A DNA stretch of 64,000 nt, taken from positions 1 through 64,000 of the forward strand of contig NZ_JAUYUD010000027.1 of the NCBI RefSeq assembly GCF_030692605.1, read 5' to 3'. Under the pieces are notes generated by a model. The model did no database searches, was not told the DNA's origin, and worked only from the letters and a program-made list of their open reading frames with translations. Both the position numbers and the translations under genes were made by a program. This DNA comes from Lutibacter sp. (GTDB lineage Bacteria > Bacteroidota > Bacteroidia > Flavobacteriales > Flavobacteriaceae). This document shows positions 1-7,121 of the stretch, one piece after another (positions within the stretch are counted from its first letter, which is position 1; each line of letters starts with the position of its first letter).

Positions 1-68
1 TTAGGGCTATTCCGATGAAGGTATTCCAATACCTCAATCTCTTCATTTTTAAGTGTTATATATCTCAT
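1..68 (-). CDS. IS630-like transposase, N-terminal fragment (cut by window edge)
   Basis: An open frame starts with ATG at 68 and runs off the left edge. It encodes about 22 residues beginning MRYITLKNEEIEVLEYLHRN. The pattern (a short beta strand, then an acidic helix ending in RNSP) resembles the start of the helix-turn-helix domain of IS630/Tc1-type transposases in Bacteroidota, which I know from memory. An 8-bp inverted repeat (61-68 and 70-77) covers the start codon, and the upstream DNA holds three ATACG-containing direct repeats (about 83-117), as expected near a transposon end. Only the fragment is visible, so the family call is tentative. Confidence 0.4.
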   Translation of the reverse strand, partial: MRYITLKNEEIEVLEYLHRNSP

Positions 69-136
69 AATGAGATAAATATACGAAAATTATTATATAT
101 ACGCAATAAAATACGACATTATTTTATTCTTATTAC

Positions 137-325
137 TTAGATACTATCATATCTGATTAAATTTCCATTTTTATCAAATTCTTTGTTGACTTTCCAAGAA
201 CCTTTCGGTTGTTTGGCTATCGTTTTTTGGTTTTCTTCTACTTCTTCTTTCTTTATATCATCTTTTTGACCATTACAATTTAGGGCTAACAAGCCTATTA
301 TTAAAAATAAAATATATTTTTTCAT
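137..325 (-). CDS. small lipoprotein, probably 3'-truncated
   Basis: A 62-residue product with a type II signal peptide: a lysine start, a hydrophobic stretch and a cysteine in LLALNCNGQ. The mature part is a charged linker, then the motif KGSWKVNKEFDKNGNLIRYDSI, which ends abruptly at TAA. In my recollection, flavobacterial proteins with this motif continue for tens of residues beyond YDSI, so I infer truncation. The reading direction runs straight into the IS630-like fragment to the left, which would explain the loss of the 3' part. Function unknown; it would be anchored in an envelope membrane. It lies downstream of hsp20 beyond a terminator hairpin. Confidence 0.55.
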   Translation of the reverse strand: MKKYILFLIIGLLALNCNGQKDDIKKEEVEENQKTIAKQPKGSWKVNKEFDKNGNLIRYDSI

Positions 326-474
326 TGTTTTATGCTTTTAGTTAAACTATATTAAGACTCTACTATTTTGCGTATCAGTCATAATTAATTCAAGCCTTAT
401 GCTTCAATCAATTTTATCTATTTATTTGGTTTTATAATTCCAATTAAAAAAATTATCAATTAAATATTGATTAT

Positions 475-508
475 AAGAGTGGAGGCTGGCTTTGCAGCCT
501 CCACTCTT
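475..508 (-). terminator. strong hairpin terminator after hsp20
   Basis: Perfect 14-bp stem (475-488 with 495-508) and 6-nt loop gctttg, rich in GC inside very AT-rich DNA. It sits between the stop of hsp20 (539) and the start of the lipoprotein (325), so it ends hsp20 transcription. There is no long U-tract on either side. Confidence 0.75.
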
Positions 509-538
509 AATTAAATCATAAAAATTTAAATAAAACAA

Positions 539-1015
539 TTAAGATATCTTAACTATTCTAGCTGGTTTTTGTTTTGCTTCTTCTTTTTTTGGTAAAAGAA
601 TACTCAAAATACCATCTTTATAGGTCGCATTAATCTTATCATCATTTACACTTTCAGGTAATGTGAAGGTTCTTTTGAACGAAGAATAACCGAACTCTCT
701 ACGAGTAAAATTTTCGTCTTTGTGTTCATTTTCTTCCTTCATCTCAGTAGAGATTGATAATAATAGATTGTCAAGGTCAATGTGGAAATCTGATTTTTTA
801 AGACCTGGAACTGCCATTTCTACTAGAAAACCATCTGTAGTTTCTCTAATATTTACTTTTGGTAAAGTAATACCTGTATTAAAATTTGAAGTAAATACTG
901 AAGGTAGGTCTCTGCTAAAAATATCATCTAACCAATTAGACCAAGTTGGGAAGTTTAAGTTCGAACTAGTGTTTGCTAAACCCCCGCTTTTAGGAACATT
1001 AACTAAATTGTTCAT
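539..1015 (-). CDS. small heat-shock protein, Hsp20/alpha-crystallin family
   Basis: A 158-residue ATP-independent holdase that binds unfolding proteins in the cytoplasm. The alpha-crystallin domain spans about residues 48-150: LPKVNIRET opens it, VEMAVPGLKKSDFHID follows, and YKDGILSILLPKK is the conserved last strand pair. A short C-terminal tail (PARIVKIS) resembles the I-x-I/V anchor used in oligomer contacts. The N-terminal arm has a WSNWLDDIF motif typical of the family. The gene stands alone, with a strong terminator behind it and about 470 bp of palindrome-rich upstream DNA, suggesting dedicated stress control. Confidence 0.95.
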   Translation of the reverse strand: MNNLVNVPKSGGLANTSSNLNFPTWSNWLDDIFSRDLPSVFTSNFNTGITLPKVNIRETTDGFLVEMAVPGLKKSDFHIDLDNLLLSISTEMKEENEHKDENFTRREFGYSSFKRTFTLPESVNDDKINATYKDGILSILLPKKEEAKQKPARIVKIS

Positions 1016-1041
1016 AATTACAAATTTTTAAATTAAACATT

Positions 1042-1079
1042 ATTTCAAATTTGAAATCTTGATTGATTTCAAAATCAAT
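1042..1079 (-). promoter_or_regulatory. two adjacent AT-rich hairpins in the hsp20 leader
   Basis: Immediately upstream of the hsp20 start there is a perfect 16-bp palindrome (1042-1057) and a second hairpin (arms 1062-1069 and 1072-1079, 2-nt loop). Both are made almost only of A-U pairs and would lie in the 5' untranslated region. They could act as a melting structure (RNA thermometer) or as an operator; the sequence alone does not decide. Confidence 0.4.
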
Positions 1080-1132
1080 TACACAAATGAAATGCCAAAA
1101 TAAAAAAAACTTTATTTTTAAAAAAATCAATA

Positions 1133-1211
1133 AAAATGTCAGATTTCTTTTTTAATTAACAAACAATTTGACATTTTTCACTCCTATAAAATGTCAAATT
1201 GACATTTTATA
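1133..1211. promoter_or_regulatory. hsp20 upstream operator: four TGTCA half-sites as two inverted pairs
   Basis: A perfect 27-bp palindrome (1185-1211) contains ATGTCAAATTGACAT. Just beside it, 1133-1146 and 1165-1178 form a second inverted pair of nearly the same half-site (AAAAATGTCAAATT, one mismatch). The repeated, dyad arrangement 120-195 bp upstream of hsp20 is what a regulator's operator looks like; the regulator is unknown. Confidence 0.5.
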
Positions 1212-1491
1212 AACTTTAATATTTAATAAAAAAAAGAAGATACGAATAGGTAAAAAGACTAAAAAAATCGAATAATAAATTTAATGAATCCATTTAAGAT
1301 ATTGAAAATCAATGCACACAACAGATTGAATATTTAATTGTTAGTCCTTGCCTACATACTTAAATTGTTACCAGTTCACCCCACCAGCATTTTACGGATT
1401 TTATGTTCGGTTTTTATTTACTAAATTAGTTGTTTAAACAAAAAACAAATCAAACACAAACCGTTAGAAGAATAAATAAATTAACGTTTTA
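1212..1491. other. intergenic stretch with no recognised feature
   Basis: This is the remainder of the 476-bp divergent gap between hsp20 and the XdhC-like gene. It is AT-rich, and I see no ORF, no clear TAnnTTTG box and no strong dyad apart from the operator-like block to its left. Confidence 0.5.
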
Positions 1492-2253
1492 ATGAATAAT
1501 TGGATAGAATTACTTCTAAATTTTAAACTTAAAAAGCAACCCATTGCATTAGTAACTATTACAAAAGTTTTAGGTTCTGCGCCTTGCAAAGTTGCTTCAA
1601 AAATGATTGTTACCAAGCAAAAAGAACTATTTGGCACCATTGGAGGCGGTAAATTAGAATTTCAAGTAATAGAGGAAGCAGTTATTGCAATTAACGAAAA
1701 TAAAATTAAAGCATTTTCATACACTTTAGGTCCTGAATTTGAACAATGTTGCGGAGGTAAAGTGGAATTAATTATTGAACCTATGAATCAAACTCCTGAA
1801 TTATTCCTTTTTGGCGCTGGACATATTGGCGTAGAAATTTGTCATATTTTAAAAGACACACCTTTCACTATTACCTTATTAGATACACGAAAAAACTGGA
1901 GAAATACTATTGAAATTGACAAAAGTATTACATTTAGTGATATTGAATTCGATTTGTACAAAAAATACATAAATTGGGGTTCCAATTGTTATGTGGTAAT
2001 TATGACACACGATCATAAACTCGATTTTGAAATTACTGCTTTAGCTTTGCATTCTGAAACCAAGTATATTGGATTAATTGGCAGTAAAACCAAAAAGAAT
2101 AAATTCAATAATATGCTTAAAAATGAATTGAATTTTGAAGCAGGAATTTCACCTGTGCATTGTCCGGTTGGTATAGATATTGGTGGATTTTCTCCAAAAG
2201 AAATTGCAATAAGTGTTGCTGCAGAATTACTGAAAGAATACTATGGAAAATAA
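1492..2253 (+). CDS. XdhC/CoxI-family molybdenum-hydroxylase accessory protein
   Basis: A 253-residue protein of the family that binds and sulfurates molybdenum cofactor and inserts it into xanthine-dehydrogenase-type enzymes. The N-terminal XdhC_CoxI domain has GTIGGGKLE (about 48-56) and the conserved CCGG (86-89). The C-terminal Rossmann domain has FGAGHIG (about 107-113), MTHDH, IGSKTKK and the family-final CPVGIDIGGFSPKEIAISVAAELL block. It overlaps the next gene by 11 nt, so the two are translationally coupled. No molybdo-hydroxylase subunit gene lies in the window, so the client enzyme must be encoded elsewhere or be lost. Confidence 0.9.
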   Translation: MNNWIELLLNFKLKKQPIALVTITKVLGSAPCKVASKMIVTKQKELFGTIGGGKLEFQVIEEAVIAINENKIKAFSYTLGPEFEQCCGGKVELIIEPMNQTPELFLFGAGHIGVEICHILKDTPFTITLLDTRKNWRNTIEIDKSITFSDIEFDLYKKYINWGSNCYVVIMTHDHKLDFEITALALHSETKYIGLIGSKTKKNKFNNMLKNELNFEAGISPVHCPVGIDIGGFSPKEIAISVAAELLKEYYGK

Positions 2254-2875
2254 TACCGTTTTTGTACTGTTAGCTGGTGGAAAATCGGAACGTATGGGTG
2301 TTGCAAAAGGATTGTTGAAATACAAAAAAACGTATTGGATTTTAGAACAATTAAACAGCATTTCAAAAACAACTATTTCAGAAGTATTTATTGGGTTGGG
2401 TTATAATTACCAACATTATTTTGATGCTATTTCTTGGTTCGAAAAAGCACAATTTGGATTTGTTGATTTTCAAGGATTAAAGATAAAAGTTATTCTAAAT
2501 AAAAATCCAGAATTTGGTTCATTTTCGACACTTCAAACTGTTTTAAAAAAAATAGATTCAACAAAAAATGTGGTTTTAAATCATGTTGATATTCCTCTTT
2601 TAAATACTTCAGAATTTGCTAAACTTATTTCATCTAAAAATGAAGTTATTATTCCAAATTATAAAGGTAAAAAAGGACATCCCATTAAAATGGAATATTC
2701 ATTTTGGGAAAATTTGAAAAGCATTCATTATAAAGACAAAGATGCTCGATTGGATTTTCAATTAAAAAAAATGAATCCTATCAAAATTTCAACTATTGAA
2801 GTTTCTGATAAATCAATTTTGACTAATTTGAATACTAAGAAAGATTGGATTTCTTTTTTAAATGAAGGTGATTAA
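2243..2875 (+). CDS. MobA/MocA-like molybdopterin nucleotidyltransferase
   Basis: A 210-residue NTP-transferase-like protein. The signature loop LAGGKSERMGVAKGLL (about residues 10-25) binds nucleotide and phosphate, and NHVDIPLL (about 114-121) supplies the metal-binding aspartate. KGHPIKM matches the GHP motif of the MocA subgroup, which makes molybdopterin cytosine dinucleotide for xanthine-dehydrogenase-type enzymes. That fits the coupled XdhC-like gene upstream, so cytidylyl transfer is more likely than the guanylyl transfer of MobA. Its 3' end overlaps the opposing SulP gene by 41 bp. Confidence 0.85.
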   Translation: MENNTVFVLLAGGKSERMGVAKGLLKYKKTYWILEQLNSISKTTISEVFIGLGYNYQHYFDAISWFEKAQFGFVDFQGLKIKVILNKNPEFGSFSTLQTVLKKIDSTKNVVLNHVDIPLLNTSEFAKLISSKNEVIIPNYKGKKGHPIKMEYSFWENLKSIHYKDKDARLDFQLKKMNPIKISTIEVSDKSILTNLNTKKDWISFLNEGD

Positions 2876-4472
2876 ATTCTTCCGGATTTTCAGCCACATG
2901 ATATCTTGGGTCATCAATAGCATTTATAATTACTTCCATAAATTTAGGATTACTTTTATGAAGAAGTATCTTACATTCTTCACTTAAATGTTTTAAATGA
3001 ATTATTTTCCCAGCCAATTCATATTTTTCAACAATATTAAAAATAGCTTCTAAAGCGGAATGATCACTAATCCTAGATTCCATAAAATCTATTTCAACCT
3101 TATTTGGATCATTTTTTACATCAAACTTTTCATTAAATGCACTTATTGAACCAAAAAATAAAGGTCCCCAAATTTCATATACTTTAGTTCCATCTTCTCG
3201 TATTGTTTTTCGAGCTCTAATTCTTTTTGCATTTTCCCATGAAAAAACCAAAGCACTCACAATTACTCCTGAAATCACAGCAATTGCTAAATCGAAAATT
3301 ACAGTAAGCGCTGAAACTAATATCAATACAAATAAATCAGTTCTTGGTATTTTATTTGAAATTCTAAAACTACTCCATTCAAAAGTTCCAATAACTACCA
3401 TAAACATTACTCCAACCAATGCGGCTATAGGAACTTGCTCTATATATGTAGAACCAAACAAGATAAAAAATAACAACATAACTGCTGCAACAATACCTGA
3501 TAATCTTCCTCTACCGCCACCTTTAATGTTAATAATAGATTGTCCAATCATTGCGCAACCTCCCATTCCACCGAATAACCCTGTAACAATATTTGCACTT
3601 CCTTGCGCTACACATTCTTTGTTTCCATTACCACGAGTTTCGGTTAAATCATCGATTAAATTTAAAGTCATTAAAGATTCTATCAATCCAATAGCTGCCA
3701 AAATTAATGCATAAGGCAAAATGAATTTTATCGATTCCCAAGTAAACGGAACTTTATAAAACGTTTCCAAATTTAAAGTTGGCAATCCTCCTTTTAGTCC
3801 TTGTCCTCCTCCATCACTAATAAATGAACCAACAGTAGCAACATCAAATTTTGATAAAATAGCAATGGTACTAACAACAAGTATTGCAATTAAAGCTTCT
3901 GGTAATTTTTTTAATTGTTTTATTTTTGGTAGTCCCCACATTATTAGCATTGTTAATCCAACCAAACCAATCATTAAATACAATTGATTGCCTTGTAACC
4001 AATCTTTCTCTCCATCAATAGTTTTTTTAAACATACCTATTTGAGAAAGAAAAATAACAATGGCTAAACCGTTAACAAATCCCATCATTACAGGATGTGG
4101 AATTAAACGAACAAATTTTCCAAGTTTTAAAACACCAGCCAAAACCTGAATAATTCCCATTAAAATTACTGTCGCAAACAAATAGTATAATCCCAAGTTT
4201 TCATCAGGATTTCCCATTGAATTTCCTCTGGCAACTAATGTAACCATTACTACAGCCAAAGCGCCAGTTGCTCCTGAAATCATTCCTGGTCTTCCTCCAA
4301 AAATTGAAGTTATTAAACCAACCATAAAAGCAGCATACAACCCAATTAATGGGTCTACGCCTGCCACAAAAGCAAATGCCACCGCTTCGGGAACCAAAGC
4401 AAGAGCTACTGTAATTCCTGATAATACATCGTTTCTAAAATTTGCCGTTTGCTTTTTAATAAATTCAGTCAT
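2835..4472 (-). CDS. SulP-family anion transporter with STAS domain
   Basis: A 545-residue inner-membrane permease. The first about 410 residues carry 10-14 hydrophobic segments, including the SulP signature region near GLYAAFMVGLITSIFGGRPGMISGATGA and a GNKECVAQGSANIVTGLFGGMGGCAMIGQ block. A STAS domain occupies about 430-530. The family moves sulfate, bicarbonate or other anions with Na+ or H+; the substrate cannot be read from the sequence, though the NECVAQG/GGMGGCAMIGQ type is common in bicarbonate-like marine SulPs. A TACCTTTG promoter box lies just upstream. The last 41 bp overlap the convergent MocA-like gene. Confidence 0.93.
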   Translation of the reverse strand: MTEFIKKQTANFRNDVLSGITVALALVPEAVAFAFVAGVDPLIGLYAAFMVGLITSIFGGRPGMISGATGALAVVMVTLVARGNSMGNPDENLGLYYLFATVILMGIIQVLAGVLKLGKFVRLIPHPVMMGFVNGLAIVIFLSQIGMFKKTIDGEKDWLQGNQLYLMIGLVGLTMLIMWGLPKIKQLKKLPEALIAILVVSTIAILSKFDVATVGSFISDGGGQGLKGGLPTLNLETFYKVPFTWESIKFILPYALILAAIGLIESLMTLNLIDDLTETRGNGNKECVAQGSANIVTGLFGGMGGCAMIGQSIINIKGGGRGRLSGIVAAVMLLFFILFGSTYIEQVPIAALVGVMFMVVIGTFEWSSFRISNKIPRTDLFVLILVSALTVIFDLAIAVISGVIVSALVFSWENAKRIRARKTIREDGTKVYEIWGPLFFGSISAFNEKFDVKNDPNKVEIDFMESRISDHSALEAIFNIVEKYELAGKIIHLKHLSEECKILLHKSNPKFMEVIINAIDDPRYHVAENPEEFNHLHLKKKSNLS

Positions 4473-4495
4473 ACATAGTTAATTTCAAAAAGCGG

Positions 4496-4503
4496 CAAAG
4501 GTA
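4496..4503 (-). promoter_or_regulatory. TAnnTTTG -7 box for the SulP gene
   Basis: TACCTTTG on the minus strand matches the Bacteroidota -7 consensus. It lies 24 bp upstream of the SulP start at 4472, which gives a leader of about 15 nt. No convincing -33 TTG was found. Confidence 0.5.
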
Positions 4504-4646
4504 GGTATTTAAATTTTATGGGGTAGCTGTTGCATTTTGTCTTGTTGTGAAATGCTAGGGAAATAAAAAATTATTTTATAATTTTAGGAATTCGTTTATT
4601 TACTTTGAAACTATTTCCAATTTCACTATAGCCATTTACGTATTTC

Positions 4647-5228
4647 CTAAAACAACAACTTAATATTTCTATAAGTGTTTTTTAGAGCTTCAATAGTTTC
4701 CTCTTCATTTTTAAAAACAACTTCTTTAATTCCTTCGTCAAGTTGTGGAATTAACTTACCCAAAAATGATGTGCTCATTAAAAACCAATGGGTAATTTTT
4801 AAAATTATTGTATCCTTTCTTTTAAAAATATGATAAGTAATTTCCAATTCTCTTTCAATCCATAAATCTGTAACACCACATTCTTCTTCAACTTCTCTTA
4901 AAGCACATTTTTCAATTGATTCACCTTTTTTTAGTTTTCCTTTTGGTAAATCCCATTTATTGAATCGGTAAATAAAAAGCACTTCATTTTTAGCATTAAA
5001 CACTTTTCCGCCTGCAGCTTTTTCAATTTTAAAATTAGATCTAAATTGAGACCAATTAGCTTCTAAAGAGTTGCAAATCAAATGTATTTCGCTTAATTCA
5101 CCGAGAAAAGCATTATTTACTAATTTAATTACATCGTTATTTTCAAAATTCACTCTTGGTAAATCTGTTAATATATTCTGGGTATCTGTCAAATTTATTA
5201 GACAGTCATTCACAAAAACTTTATACAT
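4647..5228 (-). CDS. NUDIX hydrolase
   Basis: A hydrolase of a nucleoside-diphosphate derivative. The Nudix box is complete (GX5EX7REUXEEXGU): G at the start of GKLKKGE, then REVEEECGV, at about residues 97-119. The N-terminal about 75 residues (MYKVFVND...) are a family-specific extension found in flavobacterial homologues. I place the start at the ATG before YKVFVND (5228); upstream ATGs at 5234 and 5249 are possible. The start lies only 1-8 nt from the divergent pyrE start, and a TATCTTTG box is inside the pyrE coding region. Confidence 0.85.
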   Translation of the reverse strand: MYKVFVNDCLINLTDTQNILTDLPRVNFENNDVIKLVNNAFLGELSEIHLICNSLEANWSQFRSNFKIEKAAGGKVFNAKNEVLFIYRFNKWDLPKGKLKKGESIEKCALREVEEECGVTDLWIERELEITYHIFKRKDTIILKITHWFLMSTSFLGKLIPQLDEGIKEVVFKNEEETIEALKNTYRNIKLLF

Positions 5229-5231
5229 TTG
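5224..5231 (+). promoter_or_regulatory. TAnnTTTG -7 box for pyrE (near-leaderless)
   Basis: TACATTTG ends 5 nt before the pyrE ATG (5236) and lies inside the first codons of the opposing NUDIX gene. Transcription would start at or within a few bases of the ATG. Confidence 0.5.
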
Positions 5232-5235
5232 CATA

Positions 5236-5877
5236 ATGATAAAGAACAAAGATACTGCAAAAAAAACGGCGGAGCTTTTAGTACAAATAAAAGCTATAAA
5301 ATTACAACCTAACGATCCTTTTACATGGGCATCAGGCTGGAAATCTCCTATTTATTGTGATAATAGAACCACCCTTTCTTTTCCTGAAATAAGAAATTAT
5401 ATTCGAGAAAATTTAGCAAAACTTATTGAACAAGAATTTGGTAAACCAGATGTTATTGCTGGTGTTGCTACAGGAGCAATTGCAATTGGAGCTTTGGTTG
5501 CACAACATTTAAACGTACCTTTTATTTATGTTAGACCTGAAGCTAAAATACACGGTAGAAAAAATCAGATAGAAGGCTATTTAGAAAAGAATAAAAAAGT
5601 TGTAGTTGTTGAAGATTTAATTAGTACGGGGCGGAGTAGTTTAAATGCTGTTGAAGCTTTAAAAGAAGAAGGCGCTATTGTTAAAGGAATGGTTGCAATT
5701 TTTTCATATGGATTTGATGTTGCTGTCAAAAATTTTGAAGCTGCAGGGGTAGATTTAGTTACTTTAAGTGATTATGATCACCTATTAGAACAATCTATTG
5801 ATACTAATTATATATCAGAAAAAGAATTAGAAACATTAAATCTTTGGCGCTCAAACCCAAGTGAATGGAAAAATTAA
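5236..5877 (+). CDS. pyrE: orotate phosphoribosyltransferase
   Basis: Makes OMP from orotate and PRPP, the fifth step of pyrimidine synthesis. The 213-residue protein has the family's usual length. The PRPP-binding loop VVVVEDLISTGRSS is at about 121-134, and GVATGAIAIGALVA and FIYVRPEAKIHGRKNQIEG form the rest of the site. I chose the ATG of MIKNKDTAKKTAELLVQ; a longer open frame upstream overlaps the divergent NUDIX gene and has no family similarity. A small SRPBCC-like gene follows after 12 bp, and a terminator ends the pair. Confidence 0.95.
   Translation: MIKNKDTAKKTAELLVQIKAIKLQPNDPFTWASGWKSPIYCDNRTTLSFPEIRNYIRENLAKLIEQEFGKPDVIAGVATGAIAIGALVAQHLNVPFIYVRPEAKIHGRKNQIEGYLEKNKKVVVVEDLISTGRSSLNAVEALKEEGAIVKGMVAIFSYGFDVAVKNFEAAGVDLVTLSDYDHLLEQSIDTNYISEKELETLNLWRSNPSEWKN
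5247..5254 (-). promoter_or_regulatory. TAnnTTTG -7 box for the NUDIX gene
   Basis: TATCTTTG on the minus strand, inside the first codons of pyrE and about 19 nt upstream of the chosen NUDIX start. It faces the pyrE box at 5224-5231, so the two promoters overlap each other's genes. Confidence 0.45.
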
Positions 5878-5889
5878 ATTTAAAAAAAT

Positions 5890-6279
5890 ATGAATTTAGA
5901 AAGTAAAAAAACAATTATTAATAAATCTCAAAAAGAGTTTTTTGAATTTTTAAGTAATCTTGAAAATTTTGAACAATTAATGCCTTCAAATATTGATAAA
6001 TTTGAAGTTGATGGCGATTCTTTTAAATTTAGTTTAAAAGGAATGCCTGAAATTAGATTGGTTGTAAAAGGGAAAAATGAATTTAATAAAATAGTTTTGG
6101 GAGCTGCAAGTAGCAAATTAAATTTCACCCTTACTGCAAATATAATTGCCATAAGTGATTCAACTTGTGAATCTCAATTACTTTTTGATGGAGATTTTAA
6201 CCCAATGATGGCTATGATGGTCAAAAGTCCATTACAGAAATTCATAGACAATTTATCTGAAAGTGCAGCACTATTATAA
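5890..6279 (+). CDS. SRPBCC/START-like small protein
   Basis: A 129-residue protein with the fold pattern of the SRPBCC (polyketide cyclase-like) superfamily: an opening strand (LESKKTIINKSQKEFFEFLSNLENFEQLMP), alternating beta strands with GMPEIRLVVKG, and a long C-terminal helix (KSPLQKFIDNLSESAALL). Such proteins form a hydrophobic ligand pocket; the ligand is unknown. It follows pyrE by 12 bp and is presumably co-transcribed. This pairing recurs in flavobacteria as I recall, but no functional link to pyrimidine synthesis is established. Confidence 0.75.
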   Translation: MNLESKKTIINKSQKEFFEFLSNLENFEQLMPSNIDKFEVDGDSFKFSLKGMPEIRLVVKGKNEFNKIVLGAASSKLNFTLTANIIAISDSTCESQLLFDGDFNPMMAMMVKSPLQKFIDNLSESAALL

Positions 6280-6295
6280 TCCAAAAAATTTCAAT

Positions 6296-7033
6296 TTAAA
6301 AACTCGCAAATTTGATTTCTTTTAAATCAAATTTGCGAGTTTTTTCATTTTCAAGAAGCACTTCCAATTTACCTTCTTCGGTTATATCTATAATTTTACC
6401 CATAAAAATAAGCTTGTCCTTATCTTCAAACACCGTAGGAACATTAAATTTGTATAAATTGGATAAATAACTCTCTTTCAATTCAATATATTTCTTATTC
6501 TGAACCAAGTAAGAGTAATTTCTAATAGATTTTAAAATTTGATCTAATAAAAAATCTAAATCATATTCCTTTTTCGACAATAATTTAAGGGAAGTGGCAT
6601 TGTATAAATCGTTCGGAAAAAATTGCTGATTAACATTTAACCCAATTCCTATAATCGACATACTAATTTCTGAACCTTTTATAACATTCTCTATTAATAT
6701 TCCAGCAACTTTGTCTTTCTCTGCCATTATGTCGTTTGGCCATTTAACACTAAACTTGGTAACTAATATATCATTCAATACACTTACAATAGCTAAAGAA
6801 ACAGCCATACTTATGTAAAATTGATCTACAATATTAAATTTTTTAAATTTTATTAAAGTGCTGAATGTTAGATTTTTACCTTCTTCCGATTGCCATGTTG
6901 TTCCCATTTGCCCCCTACCTTTCAATTGGGTTGTAGCAACAACGGTAGTAAAATTGTTACAATTTTCTAATAGTGCTATTTTTTTCAGGTAAACATTTGT
7001 AGAATCAATGGCATTAAGTTTGATTATATTCAT
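6296..7033 (-). CDS. birA: biotin--[acetyl-CoA-carboxylase] ligase
   Basis: Activates biotin as biotinyl-AMP and attaches it to the carboxyl-carrier protein of biotin enzymes. The 245-residue protein holds the adenylate loop GRGQMGTTW (about 39-47) and KWPNDIMAEKDKVAGILIE (about 97-115). It lacks the N-terminal DNA-binding domain of E. coli BirA, so it is a class I ligase without repressor function. Its last about 15 codons lie inside a 21-bp perfect hairpin that serves as terminator of the facing pyrE operon. A TAACTTTG promoter box is about 20 bp upstream. Confidence 0.92.
   Translation of the reverse strand: MNIIKLNAIDSTNVYLKKIALLENCNNFTTVVATTQLKGRGQMGTTWQSEEGKNLTFSTLIKFKKFNIVDQFYISMAVSLAIVSVLNDILVTKFSVKWPNDIMAEKDKVAGILIENVIKGSEISMSIIGIGLNVNQQFFPNDLYNATSLKLLSKKEYDLDFLLDQILKSIRNYSYLVQNKKYIELKESYLSNLYKFNVPTVFEDKDKLIFMGKIIDITEEGKLEVLLENEKTRKFDLKEIKFASF
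6298..6344 (+). terminator. 21-bp perfect hairpin with T-run, inside the birA coding end
   Basis: Arms 6298-6318 and 6324-6344, loop ctttt, followed by Ts on the plus strand. It ends the pyrE-SRPBCC operon, yet the whole structure is also the 3' coding end of the opposing birA gene. Confidence 0.85.
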
Positions 7034-7052
7034 ATAGAAAAAGGAATTTCAA

Positions 7053-7060
7053 CAAAGTTA
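7053..7060 (-). promoter_or_regulatory. TAnnTTTG -7 box for birA
   Basis: TAACTTTG on the minus strand, 20 bp upstream of the birA start. The same octamer occurs on the plus strand at 7091-7098 for rsfS, so the 88-bp divergent gap carries two identical back-to-back boxes. Confidence 0.55.
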
Positions 7061-7090
7061 CTTAAAACTAAATTTATTCTAAAAAAATAA

Positions 7091-7098
7091 TAACTTTG
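7091..7098 (+). promoter_or_regulatory. TAnnTTTG -7 box for the rsfS-ftsH operon
   Basis: TAACTTTG, 23 bp upstream of the rsfS ATG; gives a leader of about 15-18 nt. Confidence 0.55.
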
Positions 7099-7121
7099 TA
7101 GCTTTATTTAAACAAAAATTA

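Noticed and set aside
720-1031. Plus-strand frame over hsp20
   Set aside because: Antisense shadow of a clear Hsp20 gene; no domain or promoter support.
5071-5235. Longer N-terminus for pyrE
   Set aside because: It would run through the divergent NUDIX gene and adds residues unlike any OPRT; the ATG at 5236 matches family length.
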